Source: Nevskiales bacterium (GTDB lineage: Bacteria > Pseudomonadota > Gammaproteobacteria > Steroidobacterales > GCA-2729495). Taken from it: a stretch of 64,000 bases of DNA. Position 1 is the first letter of the stretch, and each line of letters starts with the position of its first letter. Made by a program: the position numbers and the translations under genes. The stretch is from positions 1 through 64,000 of the forward strand of contig WYBE01000046.1 of NCBI GenBank assembly GCA_011526045.1. The letters are read 5' to 3'. This document shows, one piece after another, positions 46,120 through 55,973 of this stretch. The notes beneath the pieces were generated by a model that was not told the origin of the DNA, did not search any database, and saw only the letters and a program-made list of their open reading frames with translations.

Positions 46120-46799
46120 AGCCTCCCTGTGCAATTGCGCTCGAGGCATCGACAGACCGGCTAGGCATCGCAGCGCGCGCTCCCGCCGGAGTCGTCTGCT
46201 GGGAAACCGAGCCTGCCCGTGACGAGTCGCCGCGAATCTTTCAACATTGCGAGCGCTTGCTGGCGCAGGTTGGCGGGAGTATCGCGGCGCTGGATTTTGT
46301 CGCGTTCGGTTGCGGTCCAGGCAGTTTTACCGGCGTGCGGATCGCTGCGGCCGCGGCGCAGGCGCTGGCATTTGCCAGGGGGATTCCGGTCTGCCGCATA
46401 TCGAGTTTCCGGGTGCTGGCGAGCGGTGTCGCGCGGCGCTTCGGGCCAGGCTGCTTCGGCATCAGCTTCGATGCGCGACGGCAGCGCGCCTACCTCGGCC
46501 TGTATCAGGTCGACGCCAGCGGTTCCATCAGCATCGGTTCGGCTGATGCGCTGATTGACCCCAGCTCATTCGAACTGCCGGGCGACGCACCATTTGTGGC
46601 CGTCGGTGAAGGATGGCAGGCTTATCCGCAATTGCTTGCACGACATCGCGCGAGAGTCCTGAGCATCGAGGCAAGCCTCAAGCCCTCCGCCCGGGATCTT
46701 ATTGGTCTCGCCGAGTCGGACTTTTTCGCCGGGCGAACCGTTGCGGCCGCGCAGGCATTGCCGGAGTATCTGGGGCAGCGACCGGCAGAACAGCTCTGA
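46116..46799 (+). CDS. tsaB: tRNA threonylcarbamoyladenosine biosynthesis protein TsaB
   Basis: TsaB is the scaffold partner of TsaD in making t6A37 in tRNAs. The 227-residue protein has the family opening IALEASTDRLGIAA, the GPGSFTGVRI signature at about 68-77 and the ISFDARRQRAYLGLY segment. Its ATG overlaps the helicase stop (ATGA), so the two genes are translationally coupled. Confidence 0.92.
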   Translation: MKPPCAIALEASTDRLGIAARAPAGVVCWETEPARDESPRIFQHCERLLAQVGGSIAALDFVAFGCGPGSFTGVRIAAAAAQALAFARGIPVCRISSFRVLASGVARRFGPGCFGISFDARRQRAYLGLYQVDASGSISIGSADALIDPSSFELPGDAPFVAVGEGWQAYPQLLARHRARVLSIEASLKPSARDLIGLAESDFFAGRTVAAAQALPEYLGQRPAEQL

Positions 46800-46830
46800 T
46801 CTGTCTACGAAACAGTGGAATCAAACATCG

Positions 46831-47319
46831 ATGTACATGCATCCGCGTCTGGGTAATCTGCTGGGGTTCCTGGCGTGCCTCGCCCTCATGGGCTACGCGC
46901 TGTATGCGCAGCACGTCCTCGGGCTCGATCCCTGCCCGCTGTGTATCTTCCAGCGTATCGCTGTAATCGGCATGGGCCTGGCATTCGGCCTGGCGGCATT
47001 GCAGGGGCCCGGGCCCGGCGGGCGGCGGGTCTATGCGCTCCTGATCACGGCGGTGGCATTGGCCGGGGCGGGTGTGTCCGCGCGGCACCTGTGGTTGCAG
47101 AGCCTGCCGCCGGAGCGGGTTCCGGCCTGTGGGCCCGGGCTCGACTACATGCTCGAGACCTTTCCGTTTACGGACATGCTCCAGACGGTGCTGTCGGGTT
47201 CCGGCGAGTGCGCGAAAGTCGACTGGTACCTGCTCGGGATTGCGATGCCCGGATGGGTGTTGATCAGCGTGGTCGCGCTCGGACTCTGGGGGATCTGGAA
47301 CAACTGGCGGCGAGCGTAG
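46831..47319 (+). CDS. dsbB: Disulfide bond formation protein B
   Basis: DsbB reoxidises DsbA and passes electrons to quinones. From the ATG at 46831 the protein has 162 residues with four membrane segments. The first redox pair is Cys35/Cys38 (DPCPLC) and the second is Cys100/Cys127 in the periplasmic loop. The open frame to 46702 runs into tsaB and is not used. Confidence 0.93.
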   Translation: MYMHPRLGNLLGFLACLALMGYALYAQHVLGLDPCPLCIFQRIAVIGMGLAFGLAALQGPGPGGRRVYALLITAVALAGAGVSARHLWLQSLPPERVPACGPGLDYMLETFPFTDMLQTVLSGSGECAKVDWYLLGIAMPGWVLISVVALGLWGIWNNWRRA

Positions 47320-47349
47320 CGAATCGAGCGCAGGCGCCGGATGCCCGGT

Positions 47350-48480
47350 TCAGCCGGTGAGCATCATCTGTTCGAGGATGGCCAGGTAAACCTGCTTCAG
47401 CCGGTCGATGTCCATGACCACGACGTGTTCGTTCACTTTGTGAATCGAAGCGTTGACGGCCCCGAACTCCACGACGTGTGCGCCGTGCGGTGCAATGAAA
47501 CGTCCGTCGGAGGTACCGCCCCCGGTCGACCACTCGGGTGTCAGGCCGGTGATCGACCTGACGGCATCGGTAACGCCTGTCACCAGTGGCCCGACCGGCG
47601 TCAGGAACGGTTCGCCGGAGAGGTGCCATCGCAGGTCGTATTTCAGGCCGTGGCGGCGCAGGACGGACTCGACGTGTTCCTGGAGTTGCTGATACGTCCA
47701 CACGGTCGAGTAGCGGAAATTGAAGCGGGCCTCGAGTTTGCCCGGGATGACGTTGGGCGCGCCTTCCCCCGCGGCGATTTTCACAATCTGGAAACTCGAC
47801 GGTGGAAAATAATCGTTGCCGGCGTCGAGCGGCTTGTACAGCTCTGATATCAGCGGTGCAAAGACCTGGATCGGGTTACAGGCGAGCTGTGGGTAGGCCA
47901 CGTGGCCCTCGATGCCGTGTACCGTCAGGAAACCGGTGAGCGAACCGCGCCGGCCGATGCGGATCGTGTCGCCGAGCTGGCCGTTGCACGATGGCTCGCC
48001 GATGACGCACCAGTCGATCTGTTCGCCACGCTCCTCCAGCGCCCGGAGCACGCGCATTGTGCCGTCACGGGCCTGGCCTTCCTCGTCACTGGTGATGAGG
48101 AAGGCGATGGAGCCCGGGTGGTCCGGGTGCCTGCGGACGAACTCCACGGTGGCATCGGCCATGGCTGCCAGGCTTGCTTTCATGTCCGCAGCGCCGCGGC
48201 CGTAGAGCACGCCGTCGCGAACCACCGGCGTGAACGGCTCGCTGTGCCACTGGCTGAGGTCGCCCGGTGGCACGACATCGGTATGCCCCGCAAAGCAGAA
48301 CAGCGGGCTTGCCAACCCGCGCCGTGCCCACAGGTTGCGTACGTCGCCAAACGGCATGTCGTGAAGTTCGAAGCCGGCGGGCGCCAGCCGGTCGGCCAGC
48401 AATTGCTGGCAGCCCTGGTCGTCGGGCGTGATGGATCGGCGCGCGACCAGTGCTTTGGTGAACTCCAGCGTATCGCTCAT
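47350..48480 (-). CDS. dapE: Succinyl-diaminopimelate desuccinylase
   Basis: DapE hydrolyses N-succinyl-LL-diaminopimelate in the lysine/cell-wall pathway. The 376 residues from the ATG at 48480 carry the M20 metallopeptidase metal sites: FCFAGHTDVVPPGD, YGRGAADMKASLA and ITSDEEGQARDGT, then the dimerisation domain with VIGEPSCNGQLGDTIRIGRRGS. It is convergent with dsbB and follows dapD by 14 bases, forming a two-step lysine pathway unit. Confidence 0.94.
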   Translation of the reverse strand: MSDTLEFTKALVARRSITPDDQGCQQLLADRLAPAGFELHDMPFGDVRNLWARRGLASPLFCFAGHTDVVPPGDLSQWHSEPFTPVVRDGVLYGRGAADMKASLAAMADATVEFVRRHPDHPGSIAFLITSDEEGQARDGTMRVLRALEERGEQIDWCVIGEPSCNGQLGDTIRIGRRGSLTGFLTVHGIEGHVAYPQLACNPIQVFAPLISELYKPLDAGNDYFPPSSFQIVKIAAGEGAPNVIPGKLEARFNFRYSTVWTYQQLQEHVESVLRRHGLKYDLRWHLSGEPFLTPVGPLVTGVTDAVRSITGLTPEWSTGGGTSDGRFIAPHGAHVVEFGAVNASIHKVNEHVVVMDIDRLKQVYLAILEQMMLTG

Positions 48481-48494
48481 CGTGCCTGCCTGAG

Positions 48495-49316
48495 TCATTC
48501 CGAGCGGAGCAGGTCGTTGATCGCGACTTTGGCGCGGGTGCGGGCATCTACCCGCTTGACGATCACGGCGCAATACAGGCTGCACCGGCCGCTGGCCGAC
48601 GGTAGCGTTCCGGACACGACGACTGACCCGGCGGGAACCCGCCCATAGAGCACTTCGTCGCGTTCGCGGTCATAGATCCGGGTGCTGCTGCCGATAAAGA
48701 CGCCCATGGAAATGACCGAGCCTCTCTCGACGACGACGCCTTCGACGATTTCGGAGCGCGCTCCGATGAAGCAGTCGTCCTCGATGATGGTCGGGCTCGC
48801 CTGTACCGGTTCGAGCACACCGCCGATGCCCACTCCACCGGACAGGTGTACGTTCCTGCCGATCTGGGCGCAGCTTCCGACGGTTGCCCACGTGTCTACC
48901 ATCGTGCCGCTGTCCACGTATGCGCCGATATTCACGTACGAGGGCATCAGCACCACGCCCCGCGCGACGTGGGCTCCGCGTCGCACGACGGCCGGCGGCA
49001 CCACCCGCACACCCGTGCCGGCCAGTTCCTGTTCATCCAGGCCGGCAAACTTCAACGGCACCTTGTCGAAAAAGTTCGTGTAGCCGCCATCGATGCGCTG
49101 GTTCGGATGGATCCCGAAGAAAAGCAGGACGGCCTTCTTCAGCCACTGGTGCACCACCCAGCCGTCGGCGGTCGGTTCCGCAACGCGCGCCTTGCCGGCG
49201 TCCAGCAGGGCAATGGCGGTCTCGACCGCCTCACGCAGTTCCGGGTCCGGGCGGCTCAGGTCGAGCTCGGTCCGCCGCGCGTACGCGGTTTCAATGATTG
49301 CTGCAAGTTCCGTCAT
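48495..49316 (-). CDS. dapD: Tetrahydrodipicolinate N-succinyltransferase
   Basis: DapD succinylates tetrahydrodipicolinate with succinyl-CoA. The 273-residue protein has an N-terminal helical domain, then left-handed beta-helix hexapeptide repeats ([33 protein letters not shown]) and the [18 protein letters not shown] segment. Its length matches E. coli (274). It lies between glnD and dapE on the same strand. Confidence 0.95.
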   Translation of the reverse strand: MTELAAIIETAYARRTELDLSRPDPELREAVETAIALLDAGKARVAEPTADGWVVHQWLKKAVLLFFGIHPNQRIDGGYTNFFDKVPLKFAGLDEQELAGTGVRVVPPAVVRRGAHVARGVVLMPSYVNIGAYVDSGTMVDTWATVGSCAQIGRNVHLSGGVGIGGVLEPVQASPTIIEDDCFIGARSEIVEGVVVERGSVISMGVFIGSSTRIYDRERDEVLYGRVPAGSVVVSGTLPSASGRCSLYCAVIVKRVDARTRAKVAINDLLRSE

Positions 49317-49379
49317 GCCATCCTCCCCGGGCCCCGCTCCATGCCGGCGGCGGCGGTGTCATCGTGAGATCCCAGCGTA

Positions 49380-52115
49380 TCAGGCCACCCGGTCCAGGGC
49401 GGCAGTGAGTGCCTTGCCGAGGTCGTCGCAGACCTCCGCCTGCAACGGCCGCCCCGAGGGGTCGGTGAGGTGAAATACGTCCTCGGCGCGTTCTCCGAGG
49501 GTGACGATCTTGGCGGTATGGATCAACACGCCGCGATCCTTCAGGACCTTGCCGACCTCGGACAGCAATCCGGGCCGGTCACCCGCCACGAGTTCCATCA
49601 CTGTGCGATTCGTCCGCTGGTCCGTCGCGAAGCTGACCAGTGTCGGGATCGAGAACATCCGGACCTGCCGCGGTGCCCGCCGGGTCACCCGCGTCGCCGT
49701 ACCGTCGGGGAGGGACAGTGCCCGCTGCATGTGGCGCCTGATCTGTTCGTGGCGGGCGGGCTCCGTGATCCGCTCCCCGGTCTGCTCGAGGACGACATAG
49801 TTCGAGAGGCTGTGGCCGTTCTCGAGCGGCAGGATGCGCGCATCCGCAATCGTCAGGCCGAGTTCATCGAGCACGCTGGTAGCCAGGGCAAACGTATGCT
49901 TGGCCTGTGGCGTATACAGGAAGATCTCGGTACCGCCACTGCCGGAGTCGCTGTGCACATCCACGAGCGCATCCCCCTTGGCCGGATCGAATGCCGCAAG
50001 AATGCGCGTGTGCCATGCGATCGACTCCGGGCGGCAGCGCAGAAAGTAATCTTCCGTCAGGAGTGACCAGACGCGTCCGATCGTGCCCTGATCCATGCCG
50101 GCCTGTTCCAGCAGGGCGCGTGCTGCCGCCTGCCGTTCCGTCAGCAGCTCGTCCTTGTCGATCGGGGTCTCCAGTCCGCGCCGCAGAGCGTGCTTGGTCG
50201 CCGAATAGAGTTCGTCGAACAACTGCGCTTTCCACGAATTCCACAACTTCGGGTTCGTGGCACGGACATCGGCCACCGTCAGGATGTACAGATAGTCGAG
50301 GTGGGTTTCATCCCCCACGTGCGCCGCGAACTCACCGATTACCGTTGGGTCCGCAATGTCGCGTCGCTGCGCCGTCATGGAGAGCGATAAATGATGCCGC
50401 ACGAGCCAGGCGACGAGGCGCGCTTCGTATCGGCTGAGCCCGTGCTCGAGACAGAAGGCTTCTGCGTCAACGGCGCCTAGCTCGGAGTGATCGCCGCCGC
50501 GGCCCTTGGCGATGTCGTGAAACAGGCCGGCGAGGTACGCGATCTCTGGTGCCGGCACGCCCTGCATGATCTGCGAGCAGCGCGGAAACTCGTGGTCGTA
50601 CCGCGACAGGGCGAAGCGACGCAGATTGCTGACGACGAACAAGGTGTGCGCATCGACGGTATAGGCGTGAAACAGGTCGTATTGCATGCGACCGACGATC
50701 CGGCCAAAAGCGGGCACGTACCGGCCGAGGACGCCGTACAGATTCATGCGTCGCAATTCGTGGGTTACGCCCGCGGATGCACGCAGGATCTGCAGGAAAA
50801 GCCGGTGAATACGCGGATCCTGGCGGAACTCGTCATCGATCAGGTACAGGTTTCGTTGCAGCAGGTCGATGGTGGGGGCGCTGACCCCCTTCAGCTGCGG
50901 ATGCTGCTGGAGGAGAAGGAATAGCTCGAGGATCGCCGACGGCTGCCGCTCGAACACGTCGTCTGCGACGACCTGCAGGAACCCGTTTTTTACCTGGAAT
51001 CGCTCGTTAAGTGGCGTTGCCTCGACCTCCGGGTTCATCAGGATCGCTTCCTGAAAGAGCTGCAACAGCATCTCGTTCAGGCGACTGAGATCCATGACCG
51101 TTCGGTAGTAACGCTGCATCAACTGCTCGACGGCGAGCATGTAGGTGGCGTCCTGGTACCCGAACAGCGTCGCGATGCGGGATTGGTAGTCGAAGAGGAG
51201 GCGGTCTTCCTTGCGTCCGGTCAGCACGTGCAGTGCAAAGCGGATACGCCAGAGGAAATCCCGGCCCTGGCGCAGTATCCGCATTTGCCCGGGGGTGAGA
51301 AAGCGGTGGGAGAGCAGTGCCTCGAGGTCGCCAGTCCCGAAATGGCGCCTTGCCACCCAGACGATCATCTGGAAATCGCGCAGCCCGCCGGGGCTGCCCT
51401 TGATGTTGGGCTCGAGGTTGTAGGCGGTATCGTCGTAACGGCTGTGCCGGGTCTGCTGCTCCTTGAGCTTGGCCTCGAAAAAGCTGCGCGCCGGCCAGAT
51501 TTCCGGCGGTGCGCATGCGGCCTCCATGCGGTGAAACAGGTCCTCCGGCCCAAGCAGGCAGCGCGCCTCCATCAGGGTCGTCGCGGTAGTCAGATCGCGG
51601 CGGCACTCATCGCGGCATTCCTCCACGGTGCGGGTGCTGTGGCCGACCTGCAGGCCGATGTCCCAGAGTAATGCGAGGAATGCGGAGACAGGCTCGCGGG
51701 CCTCACGCTTGCCCTTGCCGGGCAGCAACACCAGCAGGTCCACATCCGAATAGGGGTGAAGCTCACCGCGGCCGTAGCCGCCCACGGCCGCAAGCACGGC
51801 GCCGGGCAATTGCGGCCCGCAGGTGCGCTCCCACACCGCGCGGATGACCCGATCCGTGATCGAACACTGGTTACGAACCAGATCCGTTGCCGCCTCTCCG
51901 GCCAGGAACCTGAGCGTCATGGCATTGCCCGCGCACTCCGTGACGTCGCGGAGCTTTTGCACCGACGTGCCGGCATCCGCCAGCGCCGCGTCGATGCCGG
52001 CCCAGTCGAGTACGTTTGCGGAGAGGAAGCGTTGGCCGGATTGCGCTGCTGCGGCAAGTTGTGCGCCGGCGCCGTCCGCCTGCGCCACCGTTGAGTCCGC
52101 GTGCGCCGGGCTCAT
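49380..52115 (-). CDS. glnD: Bifunctional PII uridylyltransferase/uridylyl-removing enzyme
   Basis: GlnD senses glutamine and adds or removes UMP on PII proteins. The 911 residues contain the nucleotidyltransferase motif GGYGRGELHPYSDVDLLVL (metal ligands Asp124, Asp126), the HD domain GLFHDIAKGRGGDHSELG, and two C-terminal ACT domains (about 720-800 and 830-905), the usual order. Its ATG overlaps the stop of map. The N-terminal 30 residues are low-complexity, so the true start may be slightly downstream. Confidence 0.94.
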   Translation of the reverse strand: MSPAHADSTVAQADGAGAQLAAAAQSGQRFLSANVLDWAGIDAALADAGTSVQKLRDVTECAGNAMTLRFLAGEAATDLVRNQCSITDRVIRAVWERTCGPQLPGAVLAAVGGYGRGELHPYSDVDLLVLLPGKGKREAREPVSAFLALLWDIGLQVGHSTRTVEECRDECRRDLTTATTLMEARCLLGPEDLFHRMEAACAPPEIWPARSFFEAKLKEQQTRHSRYDDTAYNLEPNIKGSPGGLRDFQMIVWVARRHFGTGDLEALLSHRFLTPGQMRILRQGRDFLWRIRFALHVLTGRKEDRLLFDYQSRIATLFGYQDATYMLAVEQLMQRYYRTVMDLSRLNEMLLQLFQEAILMNPEVEATPLNERFQVKNGFLQVVADDVFERQPSAILELFLLLQQHPQLKGVSAPTIDLLQRNLYLIDDEFRQDPRIHRLFLQILRASAGVTHELRRMNLYGVLGRYVPAFGRIVGRMQYDLFHAYTVDAHTLFVVSNLRRFALSRYDHEFPRCSQIMQGVPAPEIAYLAGLFHDIAKGRGGDHSELGAVDAEAFCLEHGLSRYEARLVAWLVRHHLSLSMTAQRRDIADPTVIGEFAAHVGDETHLDYLYILTVADVRATNPKLWNSWKAQLFDELYSATKHALRRGLETPIDKDELLTERQAAARALLEQAGMDQGTIGRVWSLLTEDYFLRCRPESIAWHTRILAAFDPAKGDALVDVHSDSGSGGTEIFLYTPQAKHTFALATSVLDELGLTIADARILPLENGHSLSNYVVLEQTGERITEPARHEQIRRHMQRALSLPDGTATRVTRRAPRQVRMFSIPTLVSFATDQRTNRTVMELVAGDRPGLLSEVGKVLKDRGVLIHTAKIVTLGERAEDVFHLTDPSGRPLQAEVCDDLGKALTAALDRVA

Positions 52116-52879
52116 GGACGTTCAGCCGCTCCGAGACTGAGCACTTCGTGGCCGTCCGCGGTGACGAGTACGGTGTGTTCCCACTGCGCAGACAGGGAAT
52201 GGTCACGGGTGACGACAGTCCAACCGTCCGGCAGCAGCCGGACGTGGCGACTGCCCGCATTGATCATGGGCTCAATCGTGAATGTCATGCCCTCGCGAAG
52301 CTCGACACCAGTTCCCTGCCGTCCGTAGTGGAGCACCTGTGGGTCTTCATGGAATACGAGGCCGATACCATGCCCGCAGTACTCGCGGACCACGGAACAA
52401 CCCTGCTCCTCGGTGAAGGACTGAATCGCGTAGCCAATATCGCCGAGCCGTGCGCCGGGGGCGACGACCCTGATTCCGCGCCACATCGCATCGTGCGCAA
52501 TCTGCATCAGGCGGCTTCCCTGCACGGTCGGTTTGCCGACTGCGAACATGCGACTGCTGTCGCCGTGGTAACCGTCCTTGATCACCGTCACGTCGACGTT
52601 GACGATGTCTCCCGCCTTGAGTCCTCGCTGGCCGGGGATTCCATGGCATACGACATGGTTCACCGACGTGCAGATCGACTTCGGGAAACCGCGGTAATTG
52701 AGCGGTGCCGGAACTGCGTTCTGGACATTCACGATGAAGTCGTGACAGATCCGGTCCAGGTCGCCCGTCGAGACGCCCGGCCGGACGTGCTCGCCGATCA
52801 TGTCGAGTACGTCGGCGGCGAGGTGTCCTGCGACACGCATTTTCTGCTGCTCTTCCGGGCTTTTGATGCTGATATTCAT
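52112..52879 (-). CDS. map: Methionine aminopeptidase, type I
   Basis: Map removes the initiator methionine. The 255 residues from the ATG at 52879 have His79 and the metal ligands Asp96, Asp107, His170, Glu203 and Glu234, within one of the E. coli numbers. The frame stays open to 53164 but that part overlaps the rpsB leader and is not family-like. It is divergent from rpsB, the conserved arrangement, and its stop overlaps the glnD start. Confidence 0.95.
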   Translation of the reverse strand: MNISIKSPEEQQKMRVAGHLAADVLDMIGEHVRPGVSTGDLDRICHDFIVNVQNAVPAPLNYRGFPKSICTSVNHVVCHGIPGQRGLKAGDIVNVDVTVIKDGYHGDSSRMFAVGKPTVQGSRLMQIAHDAMWRGIRVVAPGARLGDIGYAIQSFTEEQGCSVVREYCGHGIGLVFHEDPQVLHYGRQGTGVELREGMTFTIEPMINAGSRHVRLLPDGWTVVTRDHSLSAQWEHTVLVTADGHEVLSLGAAERP

Positions 52880-53041
52880 GGCTGTCGCGCGTAGGGCCGG
52901 TCCGGCAGTCGGTCGTATGCCCGCAGGCCCGGACTGGCGGGGAAGGTCGGGATGTTTCATCAGTGGGAACCTGATCGGTTGCTGGCCACGGGGCGCGGAC
53001 GGTTGCCACTGCTTGCGGCACCGGACCCGTCCCCCGGCGCG

Positions 53042-53070
53042 TTGTCGCAGATGGGTTGTTATGGTATAAA
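53042..53070 (+). promoter_or_regulatory. Sigma-70 promoter for rpsB-tsf
   Basis: TTGTCG (53042-53047) and TATAAA (53065-53070) are spaced by 17 bases, followed by a GC-rich GCGCGCGCC discriminator typical of growth-rate-controlled ribosomal promoters. Confidence 0.65.
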
Positions 53071-53100
53071 GCGCGCGCCTTACAGGCAATGAAATCCACA

Positions 53101-53167
53101 CATGTGCCGGCACGTACGGCCGGGTGCCCGATCCGAGTGTGATCGGGTTGCCGTTACGGGGCACATG
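53101..53167 (+). promoter_or_regulatory. Structured rpsB mRNA leader, probable S2-responsive element
   Basis: An outer 8-bp perfect stem, CATGTGCC (53101-53108) with GGCACATG (53160-53167), encloses GGCAC/GTGCC (53109-53113/53124-53128) and a hairpin CCCGATC/GATCGGG (53127-53133/53141-53147), whose bases overlap by two. The strong ribosome site follows. Leader autoregulation of rpsB by S2 is known in E. coli and conserved in gammaproteobacteria; the match to that motif here is inferred. Confidence 0.55.
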
Positions 53168-53192
53168 GAGGCCAAACCCGAAAGGAGATCAC

Positions 53193-54149
53193 GTGGCAGA
53201 CGTCAGCATGCGCCAGATGCTGGAGGCGGGTGTTCATTTTGGACACCAGACCCGGTACTGGAACCCGAAAATGGCGCCGTTTATTTTCGGCGCCCGCAAC
53301 AACATCCACATCATCAACCTGGAACACACGGTCCCGTTGTTCCAGAAAGCCGCTGCTTTCATCCGGAACATTGCCGCCGACGGCGGCGTGATCCTGTTCG
53401 TCGGCACGAAGCGCTCGGCAAGGGATTCCGTCCGGGTCCACGCCGAACGCTGTGGCATGCCGTACGTCAGCTACCGATGGCTCGGCGGCATGTTGACCAA
53501 CTTCAAGACGATCAAGCAATCCATCAAGCGGCTCGAAGAGTTGCAGGCAATGGAGGCCGACGGCTCGGCCGAGCGCCTGACCAAGAAGGAAGTCCTGACC
53601 CTCAGGCGCGAGCAGGCGAAACTCGAGCGCAGCCTGGGCGGCATCAAGAGCCTGGCCGCACTCCCTGATGCGGTTTTCGTGATCGACGTCGGTCACGAGA
53701 AGATCGCAGTCCACGAGGCGCGAGTACTCGGCGTTCCTGTGGTTGGGGTGGTGGACACCAACTGTTCGCCGGATGAAGTCGATTACGTCATTCCCGGTAA
53801 CGACGACGCAATGAAGGCAGCCGAGTTGTACATGGCGGGGGTTGCCGACGCCGTGCTGGAAGGACGTGCCTCGGTGCCCACATTGCCTGCCGGTGAGGAC
53901 GAGTTCGTCGAACTCGATGCCGAAGGAAAGCCCAAGGCGCAGCCCGGCGCAAAGCGCGTGGCGGCCGGTCGAAAAGCGGGCCGAACCGGGAAATCCGCCA
54001 CGGCTGCGAAGCCGGTGCGGCGAACCCGGCCCCGGGCAGGGGTTGCGGCCGCCGCGGCGGAGTCTGCCGACGAGAGCGTTGCGGAATCGGCGGCCGGTAC
54101 GGAAGAGTCCGTTCAGGATACCGGTGCCGACTCACAGCAGGCCGGATGA
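53193..54149 (+). CDS. rpsB: 30S ribosomal protein S2 with long C-terminal tail
   Basis: S2 is a primary 30S platform protein that helps anchor S1. From the GTG at 53193, preceded by AAAGGAG, the protein has 318 residues. The conserved body ([22 protein letters not shown] to about 230) is followed by about 88 extra residues. These start with an acidic stretch, continue Lys/Arg/Ala-rich (about 248-285), and end Ala/Glu/Ser-rich. E. coli S2 has 241 residues. The tail is in frame with the body and looks genuine. Promoter and leader are listed above. Confidence 0.95.
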   Translation: MADVSMRQMLEAGVHFGHQTRYWNPKMAPFIFGARNNIHIINLEHTVPLFQKAAAFIRNIAADGGVILFVGTKRSARDSVRVHAERCGMPYVSYRWLGGMLTNFKTIKQSIKRLEELQAMEADGSAERLTKKEVLTLRREQAKLERSLGGIKSLAALPDAVFVIDVGHEKIAVHEARVLGVPVVGVVDTNCSPDEVDYVIPGNDDAMKAAELYMAGVADAVLEGRASVPTLPAGEDEFVELDAEGKPKAQPGAKRVAAGRKAGRTGKSATAAKPVRRTRPRAGVAAAAAESADESVAESAAGTEESVQDTGADSQQAG

Positions 54150-54194
54150 GCGCTGCCAGTACCGGGCCTGCTGATAGTCTGGAGTGAGGAGCCG

Positions 54195-55076
54195 ATGAGC
54201 ATATCTGCAAACGTCGTCAAGGAGCTGCGCGAACGCACCGGTGCGGGCATGATGGAGTGCAAGAACGCGCTGGTGGAGGCCAAGGGCGACATCGAGGTGG
54301 CGCTCGACATTCTGCGCAAGCGGGGACAGGCCAAGGCCGACAAGAAGGCCGGTCGGATTGCCGCCGAAGGGCGCATTGAACTTGCGCTCGCAGCGGATGG
54401 CCGGTCCGCAATCCTCGTGGAGATCAACTGCGAGACCGACTTCGTCGCAAGGGACGAGAACTTCCTGGGCTTTGCACGCGAGGTCGCCGCCATGGCTCTC
54501 GCCGCGAAGCCGGCCGATACCTCCGCGTTGCTCCAGCTGCCCCGCAAGGCGGGCGGCACGCTGGAAGCCCTGCGGCAGGAACTCGTCGCCAAGATCGGGG
54601 AGAACATCACGATCCGCCGGTTCGCCATGCTGGATTCGCAGGGCGTGCTTGGAACCTATTTGCACGGTGCGCGTATCGGCGTCCTGGTGGCGGTGTCGGG
54701 TGGCGATGATGATCTCGCCCGGGACCTCGCGATGCACATTGCCGCCAGCCGGCCACAGTGCGTCGCCGCAGCAGATGTGCCCGAAGACATCGTTGCGCGG
54801 GAACGACGCATCCTCGGCGAGCAGGCAGCCCAGGAAGACAAGCCGCCAGAGATCATCGCCAAGATGGTGGAAGGGCGGCTGCGCAAGTTCCTGAACGAAA
54901 TCACGCTGAGCGGACAGCCCTTCGTCAAGGATCCCGATACCAGTGTCGGCAAGCTGCTGCAGGCGCGGAAGGCCACGGTGCAGGGTTTCGTGCGACTCGA
55001 GGTCGGCGAGGGCATCGAGAAGAAAGCGGAGAATTTTGCCGACGAGGTTCGCGCTCAGCTCGAGGCCCATGCGTAG
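54195..55076 (+). CDS. tsf: Elongation factor Ts
   Basis: EF-Ts is the nucleotide exchange factor of EF-Tu. The 293 residues contain the N-terminal UBA-like segment [20 protein letters not shown] and the core signature [10 protein letters not shown] at 81-90, then two exchange subdomains. It follows rpsB by 45 bases, as in most bacteria, and a terminator precedes pyrH. Confidence 0.95.
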   Translation: MSISANVVKELRERTGAGMMECKNALVEAKGDIEVALDILRKRGQAKADKKAGRIAAEGRIELALAADGRSAILVEINCETDFVARDENFLGFAREVAAMALAAKPADTSALLQLPRKAGGTLEALRQELVAKIGENITIRRFAMLDSQGVLGTYLHGARIGVLVAVSGGDDDLARDLAMHIAASRPQCVAAADVPEDIVARERRILGEQAAQEDKPPEIIAKMVEGRLRKFLNEITLSGQPFVKDPDTSVGKLLQARKATVQGFVRLEVGEGIEKKAENFADEVRAQLEAHA

Positions 55077-55151
55077 GCGGCACCGGTTGCGGGCCGGCGA
55101 CGTGCCGGAAGTTGGTGCGCCGGGCAGGCCCCGGCGTCCGAGTGCCTGTGG

Positions 55152-55179
55152 ACCCCGCGCCTGCGGGGTTGTTTTTTTC
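55152..55179 (+). terminator. Rho-independent terminator between tsf and pyrH
   Basis: ACCCCGC (55152-55158) pairs with GCGGGGT (55163-55169) around a GCCT loop, followed by TTGTTTTTTT. It lies only 7 bases before the pyrH ribosome site, so it can act as an attenuator that uncouples the abundant rpsB-tsf message from pyrH. Confidence 0.85.
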
Positions 55180-55198
55180 TGCAGCGGAGGTTCTACGC

Positions 55199-55927
55199 GT
55201 GTCAGCCGGTGAGAAGCGCGCCTTTGACCGTGTGCTGCTCAAGTTGAGTGGTGAAGCCCTGCTCGGTGGCGAGGACTACGGTATCGACCCCGCAGTGCTG
55301 TCACGCATTGCGACCGAGATCACGCATCTCGCCAGGCTCGGGATGCAGGTTGGAATCGTCATCGGCGGCGGCAATATTTTCCGGGGTGCCGGCCTTGCAC
55401 GGGCCGGCATGGACCGTGTCACCGGAGACCACATGGGCATGCTTGCCACGGTGATCAATGCGCTCGCCCTGCAGGATGCCCTGGAGCGTGCGGGCACGTA
55501 TGCGCGCGTGATGTCGGCCCTGCAGATCCACGACGTCTGCGAGGACTACATCAGGAGACGCGCCATCCGGCACCTGGAGAAGGGGCGGGTCGTGATTCTG
55601 GCGGCCGGTACCGGCAACCCGTTTTTCACCACGGACACCGCCGCAGCATTGCGCGCGATCGAAATCGGCGCAGACGTGCTCATCAAGGCGACCAAGGTTG
55701 ATGGTGTCTATACGGCAGATCCGATGAAAGACAAGTCCGCTTCGCGCTACGAGCGGCTTTCTTACGACAAGGTGCTCTCCGACAAGCTCAACGTCATGGA
55801 CGCGACATCGGTGGTGTTGTGCCGGGACAATCATCTGCCGATCAGGATCTTCGATCTGAACTCGCCAGGTGCCCTGATGCGTGTCGCTTCCGGTGAGGAC
55901 GTCGGGACACTGGTGACCGCGGACTGA
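55199..55927 (+). CDS. pyrH: Uridylate kinase (UMP kinase)
   Basis: PyrH phosphorylates UMP to UDP in pyrimidine synthesis. The 242 residues from the GTG at 55199 (CGGAGG 8 bases before) show [56 protein letters not shown] and [12 protein letters not shown], all diagnostic of bacterial UMP kinase. It sits between tsf and frr as usual. Confidence 0.95.
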   Translation: MSAGEKRAFDRVLLKLSGEALLGGEDYGIDPAVLSRIATEITHLARLGMQVGIVIGGGNIFRGAGLARAGMDRVTGDHMGMLATVINALALQDALERAGTYARVMSALQIHDVCEDYIRRRAIRHLEKGRVVILAAGTGNPFFTTDTAAALRAIEIGADVLIKATKVDGVYTADPMKDKSASRYERLSYDKVLSDKLNVMDATSVVLCRDNHLPIRIFDLNSPGALMRVASGEDVGTLVTAD

Positions 55928-55973
55928 GCTCGGGTGTGATGCGCGGGCGGTCCGATTCGCAGGAGGTTCAGCC

